64,000 bases of DNA from the NCBI RefSeq assembly GCF_026385525.1, contig NZ_JANIDY010000003.1, forward strand, positions 1 to 64,000, in the 5' to 3' direction. The translations under genes were made by a program, and so were the position numbers. The DNA comes from Bombella pluederhausensis (lineage in GTDB: Bacteria; Pseudomonadota; Alphaproteobacteria; Acetobacterales; Acetobacteraceae). Below are positions 8,964-18,066 of this stretch, piece by piece. Within the stretch, counting starts at the first letter, position 1. The number at the start of each line of letters is the position of its first letter. Under the pieces are notes generated by a model that had not been told where the DNA came from, did not search any database, and was given only the letters and a program-made list of their open reading frames with translations.

Positions 8964-9940
8964 AGATAGGACCTTCCTGATGCCAGATAGCCCTCAACAT
9001 AAAGGCCGATCCCATCCTCCAGAGAGGTGAAAGGGGCTTTGTAACCTGCCTCACGCAAGGCCCACATATCTGCCTGCGTGAAGGACTGATACTGCCCCTT
9101 CAGGCTCTCCGGCATCGGCACATAGTCAATCTCTGCCGGGCGCCCCGCTGCCGCACAGACAGCCCGTGCCAAAGCTTCATAGGTTCGAGCCTGCCCTGTT
9201 CCGCAGTTGAACAAGCCGCTGATGGCAGGATGCTCCAGCAGCCAGAGCAGAACATTCACCACATCCCCAACCCAGATGAAATCACGCTTCTGCTGGCCAT
9301 CCTCAATATCGGGACGATCAGACTGGAATAAGCGCACAGGGCCACCAGCCATCAGCTCATCATATTTCACCTTGATGACCGAGATCATCTTCCCCTTGTG
9401 GTACTCATTAGGGCCATAGACATTGAAAAACTTCAGGCCAGCCCATTGTGGCGGGGTTGGTTCGCCCGCTTCCACCGTCCGCTTCACCCAGAGGTCGAAT
9501 GCCTGCTTGGACCAGCCATAAAGATTAAGCGGCTGTAGTGTATCCACACTCTCCAGCCCATCAGCAAACAGCTCCGACCTGTCCGCTGCCCCGTAAGTCG
9601 CTGCGGACGATGCGTAAAGGAACGGAACCTGACGTTCTGCACACCACTGCCAGAGCAGCTGGGACAGGGTAACATTACTCTGCCAGACCAGATCACCATC
9701 ACGGGCCGTTGTCTCGCTGATAGCCCCCAGATGGATGACAGCCTCCACACCACTGGCTGTTTCCAGAAAAGCAGGCAGCTCATTGGGAGGCACGATCAAA
9801 TGTGGCGGATGGGCGGCAAGGTTACGCCACTTCCCCTGATCGTGAAGGTAATCCACAATGACAGTCCGCCGCCCCTGCTGGAACAGGGCCTGCTGCACGC
9901 ATGAACCAATAAATCCGGCTCCACCGGTGACGATAATCAT
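8960..9940 (-). CDS. hldD: ADP-L-glycero-D-manno-heptose-6-epimerase
   Basis: Epimerises ADP-D,D-heptose to ADP-L,D-heptose for the LPS inner core. 326 residues. TGGAGFIGS (residues 5-13) binds NADP; YASSAATYG and the catalytic Y-x-x-x-K (YGWSKQAFD) follow, with FFNVYGPNEYHKGKM and VYVGDVV-like FIWVGDVV typical of HldD. The KMISVIK segment distinguishes it from UDP-galactose epimerases. First gene of the hldD-lgt-pgeF unit, divergent from ubiK; promoters of both must lie in 9941-10091. Confidence 0.95.
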   Translation of the reverse strand: MIIVTGGAGFIGSCVQQALFQQGRRTVIVDYLHDQGKWRNLAAHPPHLIVPPNELPAFLETASGVEAVIHLGAISETTARDGDLVWQSNVTLSQLLWQWCAERQVPFLYASSAATYGAADRSELFADGLESVDTLQPLNLYGWSKQAFDLWVKRTVEAGEPTPPQWAGLKFFNVYGPNEYHKGKMISVIKVKYDELMAGGPVRLFQSDRPDIEDGQQKRDFIWVGDVVNVLLWLLEHPAISGLFNCGTGQARTYEALARAVCAAAGRPAEIDYVPMPESLKGQYQSFTQADMWALREAGYKAPFTSLEDGIGLYVEGYLASGRSYL

Positions 9941-10091
9941 TCTTCCTGTATAGTCTGGCGGAAAGCGGCTTCCAACAGAAAGAACGCAGGAACAGGGGGA
10001 GAGCTGTTGACAGACCCTCTCCCCGTTCTGAAAGAGTCATGACGGAAAAATCGGATCCGTTTTCAACGCCGCATGTTCAGGAGTGTATGAT

Positions 10092-10382
10092 ATGGCCTTT
10101 CGCCCCCGTTTCCTTGATGACCTGACCGGCCTTGCCGGAACGGCCTTTTCTGCCGCATCCGGTCTGCGGGAGGAGGTCCATACGCTCATCCACAGCCAGA
10201 TCAACGAAATACTGTTCTCCCTTAATCTGGTCCGCCGGGATGAGTTTGATGCCGTGCAGGAAATGGCTAGCCGCGCACGGCTGGAACAGGAACAGACCGA
10301 ACAGCGCATCAAGGCTCTGGAAGCCCGGCTGGACGAGCTGGAACAGACACTGACAGCACCGACAAACCCATCCCAGCACTAA
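10092..10382 (+). CDS. ubiK: Ubiquinone biosynthesis accessory factor UbiK (BMFP domain)
   Basis: Small trimeric coiled-coil membrane-fusogenic protein that assists aerobic ubiquinone synthesis in E. coli. 96 residues. The N-terminus FRPRFLDDLTGLAGTAFSA forms an amphipathic helix, then SQINEILFSLNLVRRDEFDAVQEMA and a coiled coil with LEARLDELEQTL. ATG 10092 is preferred because AGGAG lies eight bases upstream; a GTG nine bases earlier is also open. Clusters with proC and a COQ9-like gene, which hints at a local quinone theme. Confidence 0.9.
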   Translation: MAFRPRFLDDLTGLAGTAFSAASGLREEVHTLIHSQINEILFSLNLVRRDEFDAVQEMASRARLEQEQTEQRIKALEARLDELEQTLTAPTNPSQH

Positions 10383-10414
10383 TACCCCATCCAGAAACAC
10401 GGAGATTTCAGATC

Positions 10415-11227
10415 ATGACAGCACCTACCCTCCTTCTCGTTGGCTGTGGCAAAATGGGCGGCGCCCTCATGCGGGGCTGGGTCAGCAGCCCGAACCCGCC
10501 ACGCATCTTCATTCTGGACCGCAAACTTCAGGACGCTCCTGCTGGCAGCACCATCTTCCGCACACCAGAAGACATCACGGATGACGTAAAGCCGGACATC
10601 ATCATTCTGGCCGTCAAACCCGCCGGTGCCGAGGCCATGCTGAAGGCACTGAGGCAGGTTCTGGGCGCACGGATGGACAAAGCCGCCCTACTCTCCGTCA
10701 TGGCGGGTAAAAGCTGCGAGAAACTCGCCGAATGGTGTGGCCGGGCCGATATGCCCATCATCCGCACCATGCCCAACACACCCTCCAGCGTGGGCGCTGG
10801 CAGCACGGGTCTGTATGCCTCCCCGCATGTCAGCAAGGAACAGAAAGAACTGGCCATCCGCCTGATGGAGCAGGTCGGTGCCGTTGTCCCTGTCCCACAT
10901 GAGGAAGACCTGCGCTCCGTCATCGCCATTGCTGGTTCTGCTCCGGCCTATGTCTTCCTACTGGCTGAATTGCTGGAGAAAACAGGGCAGGAGCTGGGGC
11001 TTGAGAAACAGGCTGCCCGTACGCTGGTCCGCAGCATGATCTATGGTGTCGGCAAGATGCTGCACGAGTTGCCGGATGAAGCCGAGACCCTGCGGAAGAA
11101 CGTCACCAGCCCCAATGGTACAACTGCCGCAGCGCTGAGCGTCTTCATGGCAGAAGAAAACTGGCCCCGTCTGGTGCCGCTGGCTGCCGAAGCTGCCATC
11201 AAACGCTCCCGTGAGCTGGATGACTGA
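10415..11227 (+). CDS. proC: Pyrroline-5-carboxylate reductase
   Basis: Last step of proline synthesis: NAD(P)H reduction of pyrroline-5-carboxylate. 270 residues. The N-terminal Rossmann GCGKMGGALMRGW, ILAVKPAGAEAML, the MPNTPSSVGAG loop, and the C-terminal signature VTSPNGTTAAAL are diagnostic. GGAGATTTCAGATC precedes the ATG. It follows ubiK by 32 bases and may share its transcript. Confidence 0.96.
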   Translation: MTAPTLLLVGCGKMGGALMRGWVSSPNPPRIFILDRKLQDAPAGSTIFRTPEDITDDVKPDIIILAVKPAGAEAMLKALRQVLGARMDKAALLSVMAGKSCEKLAEWCGRADMPIIRTMPNTPSSVGAGSTGLYASPHVSKEQKELAIRLMEQVGAVVPVPHEEDLRSVIAIAGSAPAYVFLLAELLEKTGQELGLEKQAARTLVRSMIYGVGKMLHELPDEAETLRKNVTSPNGTTAAALSVFMAEENWPRLVPLAAEAAIKRSRELDD

Positions 11228-11307
11228 AACCGGATGCAGGTGGGCCTCGTGCCTGCCTGCACCACACCATCAATAGCGCTGTACGGACAGGGACGGAGAG
11301 AACCATC

Positions 11308-11973
11308 ATGAACATTGACCATCACGACCCGTTTTTCGACAGGTCCATGATCGAGGCTACCCTCCAGCTTGCCCAAAGGCAGGGCTGGCAGCATGTCTCT
11401 CTCGTTGATGCTTCACGTGAAGCAGGGTTGCCTCTCCAGCAGGTCCGGCAGCGTTTCCCGTTCAAGTCCATGGTCCTGCTCCGGCTGAACCATCAGATTG
11501 ATGATGCCGCCCTCTGCGGAGAAAGCTATGGCAGTACCGTCCGTGAACGGCTGTTCGACCTGCTCATGCGCCGTTTCGATGCCATGCAGGATTATCGTCA
11601 CGGCATCTGCGCCGTGATGCAGGCTGTGCCCCGTGACCCGGCACTCGCTGCCTTCCTTGCCGCCACGACCATGGAGAGCCTGCGCTGGATTGCCGATTCC
11701 GCTGCACTGGATCGTCAGGGGCTTGGTGGCATGATCCGGCTGAATGCACTGCTGGCTGTCTGGTCCAAAACACTCATCAGTTGGGAAAAGGACAATACGC
11801 CAGACCTTGCAGACACCATGCAGACTCTGGACAAAGCCCTGACCCGTGCCGAACGGATGGGACTGCTGAAAGAATCCGCTTCTACCGGGCATTCTGATGC
11901 TCTCACGGAGGATGGCGGACTACCCGACCATATTGCGCCTGAAGATCAGAACAACACTAACGGGGCAGATTAA
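11308..11973 (+). CDS. COQ9 family protein
   Basis: TetR-like fold lipid-binding protein; mitochondrial COQ9 presents quinone intermediates to the COQ7 hydroxylase. 221 residues. The N-terminal half carries a helix-turn-helix-like stretch (DASREAGLPLQQVRQRFP, about residues 36-53). The C-terminal half holds the conserved helices with RLFDLLMRRFDAMQDYRHG and SLRWIADSAAL, ending in an unrelated acidic tail. A DNA-binding TetR repressor is the alternative, but the length and the RRFDAMQ segment favour COQ9. Its location two genes from ubiK supports a ubiquinone role. Confidence 0.82.
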   Translation: MNIDHHDPFFDRSMIEATLQLAQRQGWQHVSLVDASREAGLPLQQVRQRFPFKSMVLLRLNHQIDDAALCGESYGSTVRERLFDLLMRRFDAMQDYRHGICAVMQAVPRDPALAAFLAATTMESLRWIADSAALDRQGLGGMIRLNALLAVWSKTLISWEKDNTPDLADTMQTLDKALTRAERMGLLKESASTGHSDALTEDGGLPDHIAPEDQNNTNGAD

Positions 11974-12048
11974 ACACCTTCCTTACAAAAAATCTCCTGC
12001 CTCTCTTTACCCTGCCCATCGTTCGGGATAAGTAAGGGGCCTGCGCAT

Positions 12049-12123
12049 TGGGGCGTAGCCAAGCGGTAAGGCAGCGGATTTTGATTCCGCCATGCGGAGG
12101 TTCGAATCCTCCCGCCCCAGCCA
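12049..12123 (+). tRNA. tRNA-Gln(TTG)
   Basis: Complete cloverleaf. Acceptor TGGGGCG (12049-12055) pairs with CGCCCCA; anticodon stem GCGGA/TCCGC encloses the loop TTTTGAT with anticodon TTG at 12081-12083; the T arm contains GGTTCGAATCC; CCA is encoded (12121-12123). Reads CAA/CAG. Confidence 0.97.
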
Positions 12124-12152
12124 GACTTATCTTCCCTGAATATCGCCATACG

Positions 12153-12186
12153 AAAAAACGCCGCCCCATCAGGGAACGGCGTTTTT
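12153..12186. terminator. Bidirectional terminator between tRNA-Gln and the RTX-like gene
   Basis: AAAAACGCCG pairs with CGGCGTTTTT around a GC-rich loop, with an A-run before and a T-run after, so it can stop the tRNA transcript on the plus strand and the convergent gene on the minus strand. Confidence 0.8.
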
Positions 12187-12240
12187 GTCATACGCTGTAC
12201 AAGGTTCCGGCCCCATGAAAGGAGCCGGAACAAAAAGCTA

Positions 12241-13098
12241 TCAGAACTTCTGGAAGTCCTTCGGATGAAGCTGCTGCTGATCGAGGAAGGTGATCTGCCC
12301 CTGATCATTCGGCAGGTCAACGGTCGTATTACCGCCCGTAACCGTCTGATGATCCAGCATCTGACCGATCTGATCGTCAGTGGCCTTAAGACCAACCTTG
12401 TTACCCGCAGCCTTGCCGAAGTCGGTGATCGTGTAGTGACCACCCTTGTTATTGAGGAACTGGAACAGGTTGGAAGACCCGCTCCCGCCGCTCAGGGTTG
12501 CCCCAGCATTGGCACCATCTACCGTATTATGAACGGAGATCGTGTCGGAAGCCGTACCACCCCGGATCGTGTCCCCAATCCCTGCAAAAGCCTGCAAAGA
12601 CTGATGAGAGTTGGATGCATCGAACAGGATGTTATCGGGATGCAGCGCATTACTCTGGTGATCTGTCGTGAACACGCTCTGACCAGACGTACCCTGCTGG
12701 GCATAATGATAAACGCTGTTCGGCGTACCGAAGATCGTTGCATTATCCCCAACGGCGCGCGTGCTGGACCCAACACCACCGAGGAAGCTCAGTGTACCCC
12801 CGAGGGAGAGCTGCGCCCCATTGCGTCCATCCCCTGCCGCAGAAATGGTGTCCTGACCACCCAGAACCGTTGGCTGTGAATCGCTGGAGAGGTCATCACC
12901 CATACGGAACTGGATCGGCCCACCACTCAGATCTGAGGGAGAGATCGAGAAACCGGTCCCATCATCCCCGGAGCCGGAAGCACTTACCAGGCTAGCAAAG
13001 GACGTGGAAAACAGCTTGTTCAGATCCTCTGCTCCCTGGCTGGGAACGCTCACAGGATACTGATGTTGCTGCACACCGGGAATTGTTGGAATAGCCAA
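12241..13098 (-). CDS. RTX-like secreted beta-roll protein, function unknown
   Basis: 285 residues with no cysteine and no standard signal peptide. Gly, Ser, Asp and Asn dominate. Imperfect repeats such as LGGQDTISAAGDG, GIGDTIRGGTASDTIS and LSGGSGSSNLFQF recall degenerate RTX nonapeptides. The C-terminal block (HYTITDFGKAAGNKVGL and a final aromatic-ending segment) resembles the uncleaved tail of type I-secreted proteins and adhesins. No ABC/MFP exporter is encoded nearby. Secretion by a distant type I system is inferred. An extracellular matrix or biofilm role is possible but unproven. The start ATG at 13098 begins MAIPTIPGVQQHQYP. Confidence 0.6.
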   Translation of the reverse strand: MAIPTIPGVQQHQYPVSVPSQGAEDLNKLFSTSFASLVSASGSGDDGTGFSISPSDLSGGPIQFRMGDDLSSDSQPTVLGGQDTISAAGDGRNGAQLSLGGTLSFLGGVGSSTRAVGDNATIFGTPNSVYHYAQQGTSGQSVFTTDHQSNALHPDNILFDASNSHQSLQAFAGIGDTIRGGTASDTISVHNTVDGANAGATLSGGSGSSNLFQFLNNKGGHYTITDFGKAAGNKVGLKATDDQIGQMLDHQTVTGGNTTVDLPNDQGQITFLDQQQLHPKDFQKF

Positions 13099-13486
13099 GA
13101 AACTTCACCTTATACAGCGTTAATCACACTCAACCGGGACTTGTCAGGACGACTGCCTCCCTCTGCAGTAGAGTCCCCTCATTCCTTCCCCGGAGCCACA
13201 GGATCGAAAGCCTTCGTGGTCTCCTCGGGTCAAAATTGAGGAATCTCTGGGGCAACCCGTAAAAAAAGATCTGCCACAGAAAACGACTCAAAAGAGTTAA
13301 CGAAAACTATACTCGTTCCTTAATAAAGGTAGCGCCATATTTTCAGAATCACAACAGTTTTTATGAAAAACCGCTGGAAACTCTCGGTTTTCCATGAATA
13401 ACAGTATGATTCTCCCCACTGGACAGGCGCAGACATAACGCACCTGCCTAGGAGCAATAACAACTCTGACAATAGGGAATCAGCGG
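13099..13486. other. Gene-free stretch upstream of the RTX-like gene
   Basis: 388 bases separating nadE (whose stop is at its right edge) from the RTX-like gene on the same strand. It contains no plausible reading frame. The middle (about 13270-13420) is AT-rich and probably holds the promoter of the RTX-like gene. I see no clear hairpin or repeat. Confidence 0.5.
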
Positions 13487-15523
13487 TCAGCGAGTCCGCT
13501 CTGCAAGCCGATCAAGAGAGGCCAGCCAGAGCTCTGCTGTCCCGTCAGACGGCGCACGCCAGTCTCCACGGGGGGACAAGCTCCCCCCTGCCACCACCTT
13601 AGGCCCATTAGGCATAGCCGAACGCTTGAACTGGCTCGTGGCAAAAAAGCGCCGCATAAACAGGCGCATCCAGTGAATGATGGTCGGCAGGTCATAAGAC
13701 ACCCGATCCTGCTCGGGATAGCCGAATGGCCAGCTCCCCACCATTTCATCTCCCCATGCATGGAGCTGAAGGAACGCTATTTTTTCAGGGGCGAATCCGT
13801 AACGCAGGACATGATATAATGTGAAATCCTGCAAGGGATACGGGCCAATGGCCTGCTGGGTGCTCTGCACGCCCTGCCCCTGATCGGGCACCAGCTCCGG
13901 CGAAATCTCAGCCGTGACGATCTGCTCCAGAATGGTGCGTGCGGCAGGAGAAACACTTTTATCATGCCCCGCTGCCCACCGAATAACATGCTGGATGAGC
14001 GTCTTCGGCAGGCCCGCATTCACATTATAATGCGCCATCTGGTCCCCGACACCATAGGTACACCAGCCCAGCGCCAGCTCGGACATATCCCCCGTACCAA
14101 TCACCACCCCCTGATGATGATTGGCCAGACGGAACAGGAAATCCGTCCGCAATCCAGCCTGAACATTCTCAAATGTCACGTCATAGACCGGCTCACCACG
14201 CCCGTAAGGGTGATCGATTGCGGCAAGCATGGCCTGTGCCGTAGGCCGTATGTCCAGCTCTCCCGCACTGACCCCAAGACTCTCCATCAACCCATGTGCC
14301 ATGGCGAGGGAAGCACCACCTGTCGCAAAGCCCGGCATTGTCCGTGCCAGAACCCGACTCCGCTCCCACCCCAGACAATCCGCTGCCTTCACCGCCACCA
14401 GAAGGGCCAGCGCACTATCCAGCCCACCAGACACACCAATGACCATGGTTCTGGCATGTGATGCCTTCAGCCTCTGGCACAGAGCCTGCACCTGAATGCT
14501 CCACGCTTCCCGGCAGTCCTGCTCACATAGTTCGGGCCGGGAGGGTACGAAGGGGAAACGAGGCACATCCCGCATCAACCCCCAATCTTTCACCTCCGCA
14601 TTCAAGGCAAAAGAAATGCGGCGAAAGGCAGGCCTTTCGAAAGATGTGAAATACCCGCTCTGAAGCCGCTCCTGCCTCAGCCTGTCGAGATCAACATCCG
14701 CCACGATCATCTCACCCTGTCGGGCAAAACGCTCGGAACGGGCCAGACAATCCCCTGCCTCGTACAGAAGAAGCTGCCCATCCCATGAAAGATCAGTCGT
14801 GGACTCGCCTTCACTGGCTGCCGCATAAAGATAGGCGCTGGCCGTCCGCATGGACTGCGCCGCACACAGCAAAGCCCGATGTTCCGCCCGCCCTACCGTA
14901 ACGGGTGATGCTGAAAGATTGGCCAACACCGTGGCCCCAGCCATAGCCAGCGCCCCACTGGGCGGCTGTGGTGCCCAGAGGTCTTCACAGATTTCCACCC
15001 CCAGAACCAGCCCGGGAATGTCCTCGGCCTCAAACAGAAGATCCGTCCCGAAAGGCACGACCTGCCCGCCCAACACGATGGTTCCGGAACAGCCCCGCCC
15101 GCTTGTGAAATGCCGAGGCTCGTAAAACTCCCGATAGCGAGGCAGCATCGTTTTCGGCACAACGCCCAGAATACGCCCCCGATGGAACAGCACAGCACAA
15201 TTATAGAGGCAGTCCCCCCAGCGTATGGGCATCCCTACAATGCCAACCGTCATGAGATCGGCCGTGCCTTCTACGAGTGCACGAAGCGCTTCTTCCGCCC
15301 CTGTCAGAACCGCTTGCTGAAAGAAAAGGTCTTCCAAAGTATAGCCGGTCAGCCCCAGCTCCGGGAAAACGGCCACGGCCACACCCTGCTCGTGGCAGCG
15401 CTCCAGCCATTCCCGCACGGTCGCTGCGTTCTTATGAGGCTCTGCCAGCGTGATAGCTGTAGTACAGGCCGCAACACGGGCAAAACCCTGCCGATACAGA
15501 CACAGAAAATCAGATAACGCCAC
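13487..15523 (-). CDS. nadE: Glutamine-dependent NAD+ synthetase
   Basis: Amidates nicotinate-adenine dinucleotide to NAD using glutamine. 678 residues, the long two-domain form. An N-terminal nitrilase-type glutaminase (about 1-300) has the catalytic glutamate in AVFPELGLTGYT and the catalytic cysteine in LGVEICEDLW. The C-terminal synthetase has the P-loop VIGVSGGLDSALALLV, ARTMPGFATG, and VIGTGDMSELALGWCTYGVGDQMAHYNVN (in pieces). The first residues MALSDFLCLYRQGFARVAAC fit other long NadE proteins. Followed downstream by a gene-free gap, so it may end its transcript. Confidence 0.96.
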   Translation of the reverse strand: MALSDFLCLYRQGFARVAACTTAITLAEPHKNAATVREWLERCHEQGVAVAVFPELGLTGYTLEDLFFQQAVLTGAEEALRALVEGTADLMTVGIVGMPIRWGDCLYNCAVLFHRGRILGVVPKTMLPRYREFYEPRHFTSGRGCSGTIVLGGQVVPFGTDLLFEAEDIPGLVLGVEICEDLWAPQPPSGALAMAGATVLANLSASPVTVGRAEHRALLCAAQSMRTASAYLYAAASEGESTTDLSWDGQLLLYEAGDCLARSERFARQGEMIVADVDLDRLRQERLQSGYFTSFERPAFRRISFALNAEVKDWGLMRDVPRFPFVPSRPELCEQDCREAWSIQVQALCQRLKASHARTMVIGVSGGLDSALALLVAVKAADCLGWERSRVLARTMPGFATGGASLAMAHGLMESLGVSAGELDIRPTAQAMLAAIDHPYGRGEPVYDVTFENVQAGLRTDFLFRLANHHQGVVIGTGDMSELALGWCTYGVGDQMAHYNVNAGLPKTLIQHVIRWAAGHDKSVSPAARTILEQIVTAEISPELVPDQGQGVQSTQQAIGPYPLQDFTLYHVLRYGFAPEKIAFLQLHAWGDEMVGSWPFGYPEQDRVSYDLPTIIHWMRLFMRRFFATSQFKRSAMPNGPKVVAGGSLSPRGDWRAPSDGTAELWLASLDRLAERTR

Positions 15524-15580
15524 AGCCGGGCCCCCTTACCGAAAAACCTTTCTACCCGACAGCATCAACAGCGGGTAACG

Positions 15581-16114
15581 TCACGCTTCTTCACGACAGA
15601 CCTGCACGAAACGGAACAATCTTCGCGTTTCCCACACGGCCAGACAGAATACCAACAGGGCATACAGAGCCGAAGAGCTCGTCATGGAAACAGGCAACCC
15701 GAAAGGATAATCCGGCAAATCGCAGGGCTTGGCAGGCCGGGACGGAAGATGAGCCATCCAGTCGGCAAAACCGTGCCCTTCTGTCAGGACGGCATGACAT
15801 TCTGCAGCGGGGCTAGGCCAGAACCCTTGCTCTACCCCAACATGCAACACCCCCAGCCCCACACTGACCAGAAGACAGACTAACCCTGCCACTGCCAGCC
15901 ATCGGGCATAACGAGGCGAAAATACCAGCGACAACACGCCAATACCCAACAGTACCCTCCACGGTCCACGCTCCCACAGGCATAGCTCACACGGAACCAT
16001 ATGGAGGACCGTCTCCGCTACAAAGACAACAAGCTGAACCAGCAAGGCTGACAAAATAAACAGCCCACCAATCCGCCAGACAGCCCGTATCTGCCGTTTA
16101 TTGGTAAACAGCAT
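15581..16114 (-). CDS. DsbB-family disulfide bond formation protein
   Basis: Inner-membrane oxidoreductase that passes electrons from DsbA to quinone. 177 residues, four membrane segments. The first catalytic pair is PCELCLWERGPW (CxxC, about residues 41-44) in the first periplasmic loop. A second cysteine pair is likely formed by C in AAECHAVL and C in AKPCDLP. No dsbA is in the window. Lies 57 bases upstream of nadE on the same strand. Confidence 0.87.
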   Translation of the reverse strand: MLFTNKRQIRAVWRIGGLFILSALLVQLVVFVAETVLHMVPCELCLWERGPWRVLLGIGVLSLVFSPRYARWLAVAGLVCLLVSVGLGVLHVGVEQGFWPSPAAECHAVLTEGHGFADWMAHLPSRPAKPCDLPDYPFGLPVSMTSSSALYALLVFCLAVWETRRLFRFVQVCREEA

Positions 16115-16190
16115 TGCCCCCTCCTTTTTAAACTCTATCCGTTCCGCTCCAGCCTATGCTTTCTTGGCGAACTACATGAGCATGACCCGG

Positions 16191-16886
16191 TCAGCGGGGC
16201 TGAGCAGCCCCTCCCTGTTCAGCCTGCGGCGCAGGCAGAGGCGCCGGAGCGGACGCCGGCGGGAGCAAGGACAAGGGCGCAGATGAGCTCCCCCCTCCAT
16301 CCTGAGCACTCCCAGCTCCTGACGGTGCGGACGGCGTCAAAACCTCTGGACCCCGTTCAGCATCGGCATCGACATGAGGGGCCATAATGGCTGGCAACTG
16401 CGGCGGGACAGGGGCGGGCAGAGCACCAACCATCGGCTCGACCTTGTCCCCATCGCAGGAAACAAGCTGCACATCGTACAGTGCCCCTGCATACGCCCCC
16501 AGAGCCGGATCATCCGTAAACATCCACCCCTCGAAAGGCGGGCTGCCAGCCTCCTGATTTTCTTCAATTTTCAACAGGGCGGCCGTCTGGGCAGGAAGCC
16601 CGTCCGGTTTCTGAAGACAACGCTCCAGCCGGAGGGAGAGGGTTCCGTAAGCTGTATCCTCACCAGAATGCAACGGCACGAGGTCCACATGGGAATCCAG
16701 CCGCCGCATAATACGCAGCACCGCTCCACTCCGCCCCTGCCAGCTTGTAGCCGGATAAACGGCAGGAGGTGCTATCCCCCTAACCCCTTCAGCATGCAGC
16801 GTAACGGACGGAACAGCCATCAGCCCCATCAGGCAGGGAACCATCAGCCATGAACGCCGTGATGAAACAGTTTTCCTGATCTTCAT
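16191..16886 (-). CDS. DUF2155 domain exported protein
   Basis: Exported protein of unknown function found in many alphaproteobacteria next to MlaD. 231 residues. Signal peptide at about residues 1-32. The DUF2155 core includes SWQGRSGAVLRIMRRLDSHVDLVPLH, GTLSLRLERCLQ and FEGWMFTDDPALG, with two conserved-looking cysteines (RCLQ, VSCDG). The last 70 residues are Pro/Ala/Ser-rich. Its ATG overlaps the end of the 87-residue gene by four bases. The genomic link to MlaD suggests an envelope role; nothing more specific can be said. Confidence 0.85.
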   Translation of the reverse strand: MKIRKTVSSRRSWLMVPCLMGLMAVPSVTLHAEGVRGIAPPAVYPATSWQGRSGAVLRIMRRLDSHVDLVPLHSGEDTAYGTLSLRLERCLQKPDGLPAQTAALLKIEENQEAGSPPFEGWMFTDDPALGAYAGALYDVQLVSCDGDKVEPMVGALPAPVPPQLPAIMAPHVDADAERGPEVLTPSAPSGAGSAQDGGGSSSAPLSLLPPASAPAPLPAPQAEQGGAAQPR

Positions 16887-17146
16887 GCCACATTTCCCTT
16901 TCCATCCGCACGGCCATTTCCGGCATCCGTAATGCCCACTTCCACCATGACATCCATCAGCAACCGCTCCATACGCCGGCGCAGACCTTCCGGCCCCACA
17001 TCCATGAGCAGGGCATCATCGCAGGCATCCCGCAGCACTTGCTTCAGCTCAGCCTCATTCTCCCGCAGGACACGCAACTTGCCTGTGCAACTGATGGGCT
17101 GACCGTCCCGGTCCAGCCATTCCTCTGCATCGAGAGGGTGCTTCAC
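16883..17146 (-). CDS. Small conserved-looking hypothetical protein (87 aa)
   Basis: 87 residues, soluble, rich in acidic and basic residues, with one cysteine (PISCTGKLRVL). A helical centre (LRENEAELKQVLRDACDDALLMDVG) is visible. I do not recognise a family. It overlaps both neighbours by four bases (MlaD-like upstream, DUF2155 downstream), so it is almost certainly translated as part of that operon. The tight coupling suggests it belongs functionally with the MCE protein. Confidence 0.7.
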   Translation of the reverse strand: MKHPLDAEEWLDRDGQPISCTGKLRVLRENEAELKQVLRDACDDALLMDVGPEGLRRRMERLLMDVMVEVGITDAGNGRADGKGNVA

Positions 17147-17808
17147 GGCGCTGCCTGCCCCTCACCCTGCGGCGCTTCCGGCGCTGTAGAAGATCCATCG
17201 CTTGGTACGCTGGAAGACGGTGCCGGTTCCGCTACGGAAGCCGGAGCTGATGGGACTTCGGAAGTAGATGCTGGCGCTGGAGCGGCGGGAGTGGCTTCCG
17301 GCGCAGGGGCAGCCTTCTTCTGAAGGGAGTCCGTAACAGAGAAGATGAATTTGCTCAGAAGCTGTTCCAGACTGATGGCTCCCTGCGTTTCCCCGATGGT
17401 CCCATCCGGCTTGAGCATGGCCGTATCACCACCCGGAGTCAGAGCCACATATTTCCCGCCAAGCAGGGAGTCTGACGTGATGACGGCACCACTATCAACC
17501 GGCAGCTGAATCTCTGGCGCAACAGAGAAAACGATATTGGCCTGAAAATTATGCGGATCAACCTGCATGCTCCGCACATGCCCCACTGTCACACCAGCCA
17601 GCCGAACATCCGACCCGACATTCAACCCATCAATATGCCCAAAGGACGCATGGAGAGGATAGCCCCTATCCTGCGGATGCTGCCGCCCAACAAGCGCCAT
17701 GACAATCAGCACAGCCAGCACAATGGCCGTCACCAGCCCGACCAGTAATTCCAGCCGATCCCGCCCAGCCCGTTTTGCTGCAATATCACCGGCATTGCCC
17801 AAAGCCAT
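17143..17808 (-). CDS. MCE-domain protein, solitary MlaD-like
   Basis: Periplasmic lipid-binding MCE protein anchored by one helix. About 221 residues. N-terminal helix ELLVGLVTAIVLAVLIVMAL; MCE domain from about residue 45 to 130 (HIDGLNVGSDVRLAGVTVGHV, DSLLGGKYVALTPGG); a 70-residue Pro/Ala/Ser tail follows. ATG 17808 (MALGNAGD) is preferred over 17838 because AAAAAGGA precedes it. No permease or ATPase lies beside it; these are encoded at 24.9-28.4 kb with a second MCE protein. In related bacteria this MlaD-DUF2155 pair often follows an NDUFA12-type gene, which is absent here. Confidence 0.85.
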   Translation of the reverse strand: MALGNAGDIAAKRAGRDRLELLVGLVTAIVLAVLIVMALVGRQHPQDRGYPLHASFGHIDGLNVGSDVRLAGVTVGHVRSMQVDPHNFQANIVFSVAPEIQLPVDSGAVITSDSLLGGKYVALTPGGDTAMLKPDGTIGETQGAISLEQLLSKFIFSVTDSLQKKAAPAPEATPAAPAPASTSEVPSAPASVAEPAPSSSVPSDGSSTAPEAPQGEGQAAP

Positions 17809-18066
17809 GAACACATCCTTTTTATGCTGCTGCCTCATCAGGCACTCATGTTCCTATCGCTCTAGCGGACTCAGCCCGTCACGTCCAACACCGCCATGAT
17901 CAGCCGCCGTTTTTCTTCCACGCCGCCCGCCATGCAGTTATCCCCCATATCCCCACTTTCCTGCCTGCTTATGCCCGTTATCCCCCCCTGATTACGGTTC
18001 CCTCGCCCTCCCATCAGTACTAGACTCGATATTATGAAAGCGCATCTTCACTGGAGTGGCGTTCAC

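Noticed and set aside
11409-11424. TGCTTCACGTGAAGCA, a perfect 16-base palindrome resembling parS
   Set aside because: It lies inside the COQ9-like coding region and carries symmetric changes at positions 3 and 14 where ParB contacts are strict; likely chance, although perfectly palindromic.
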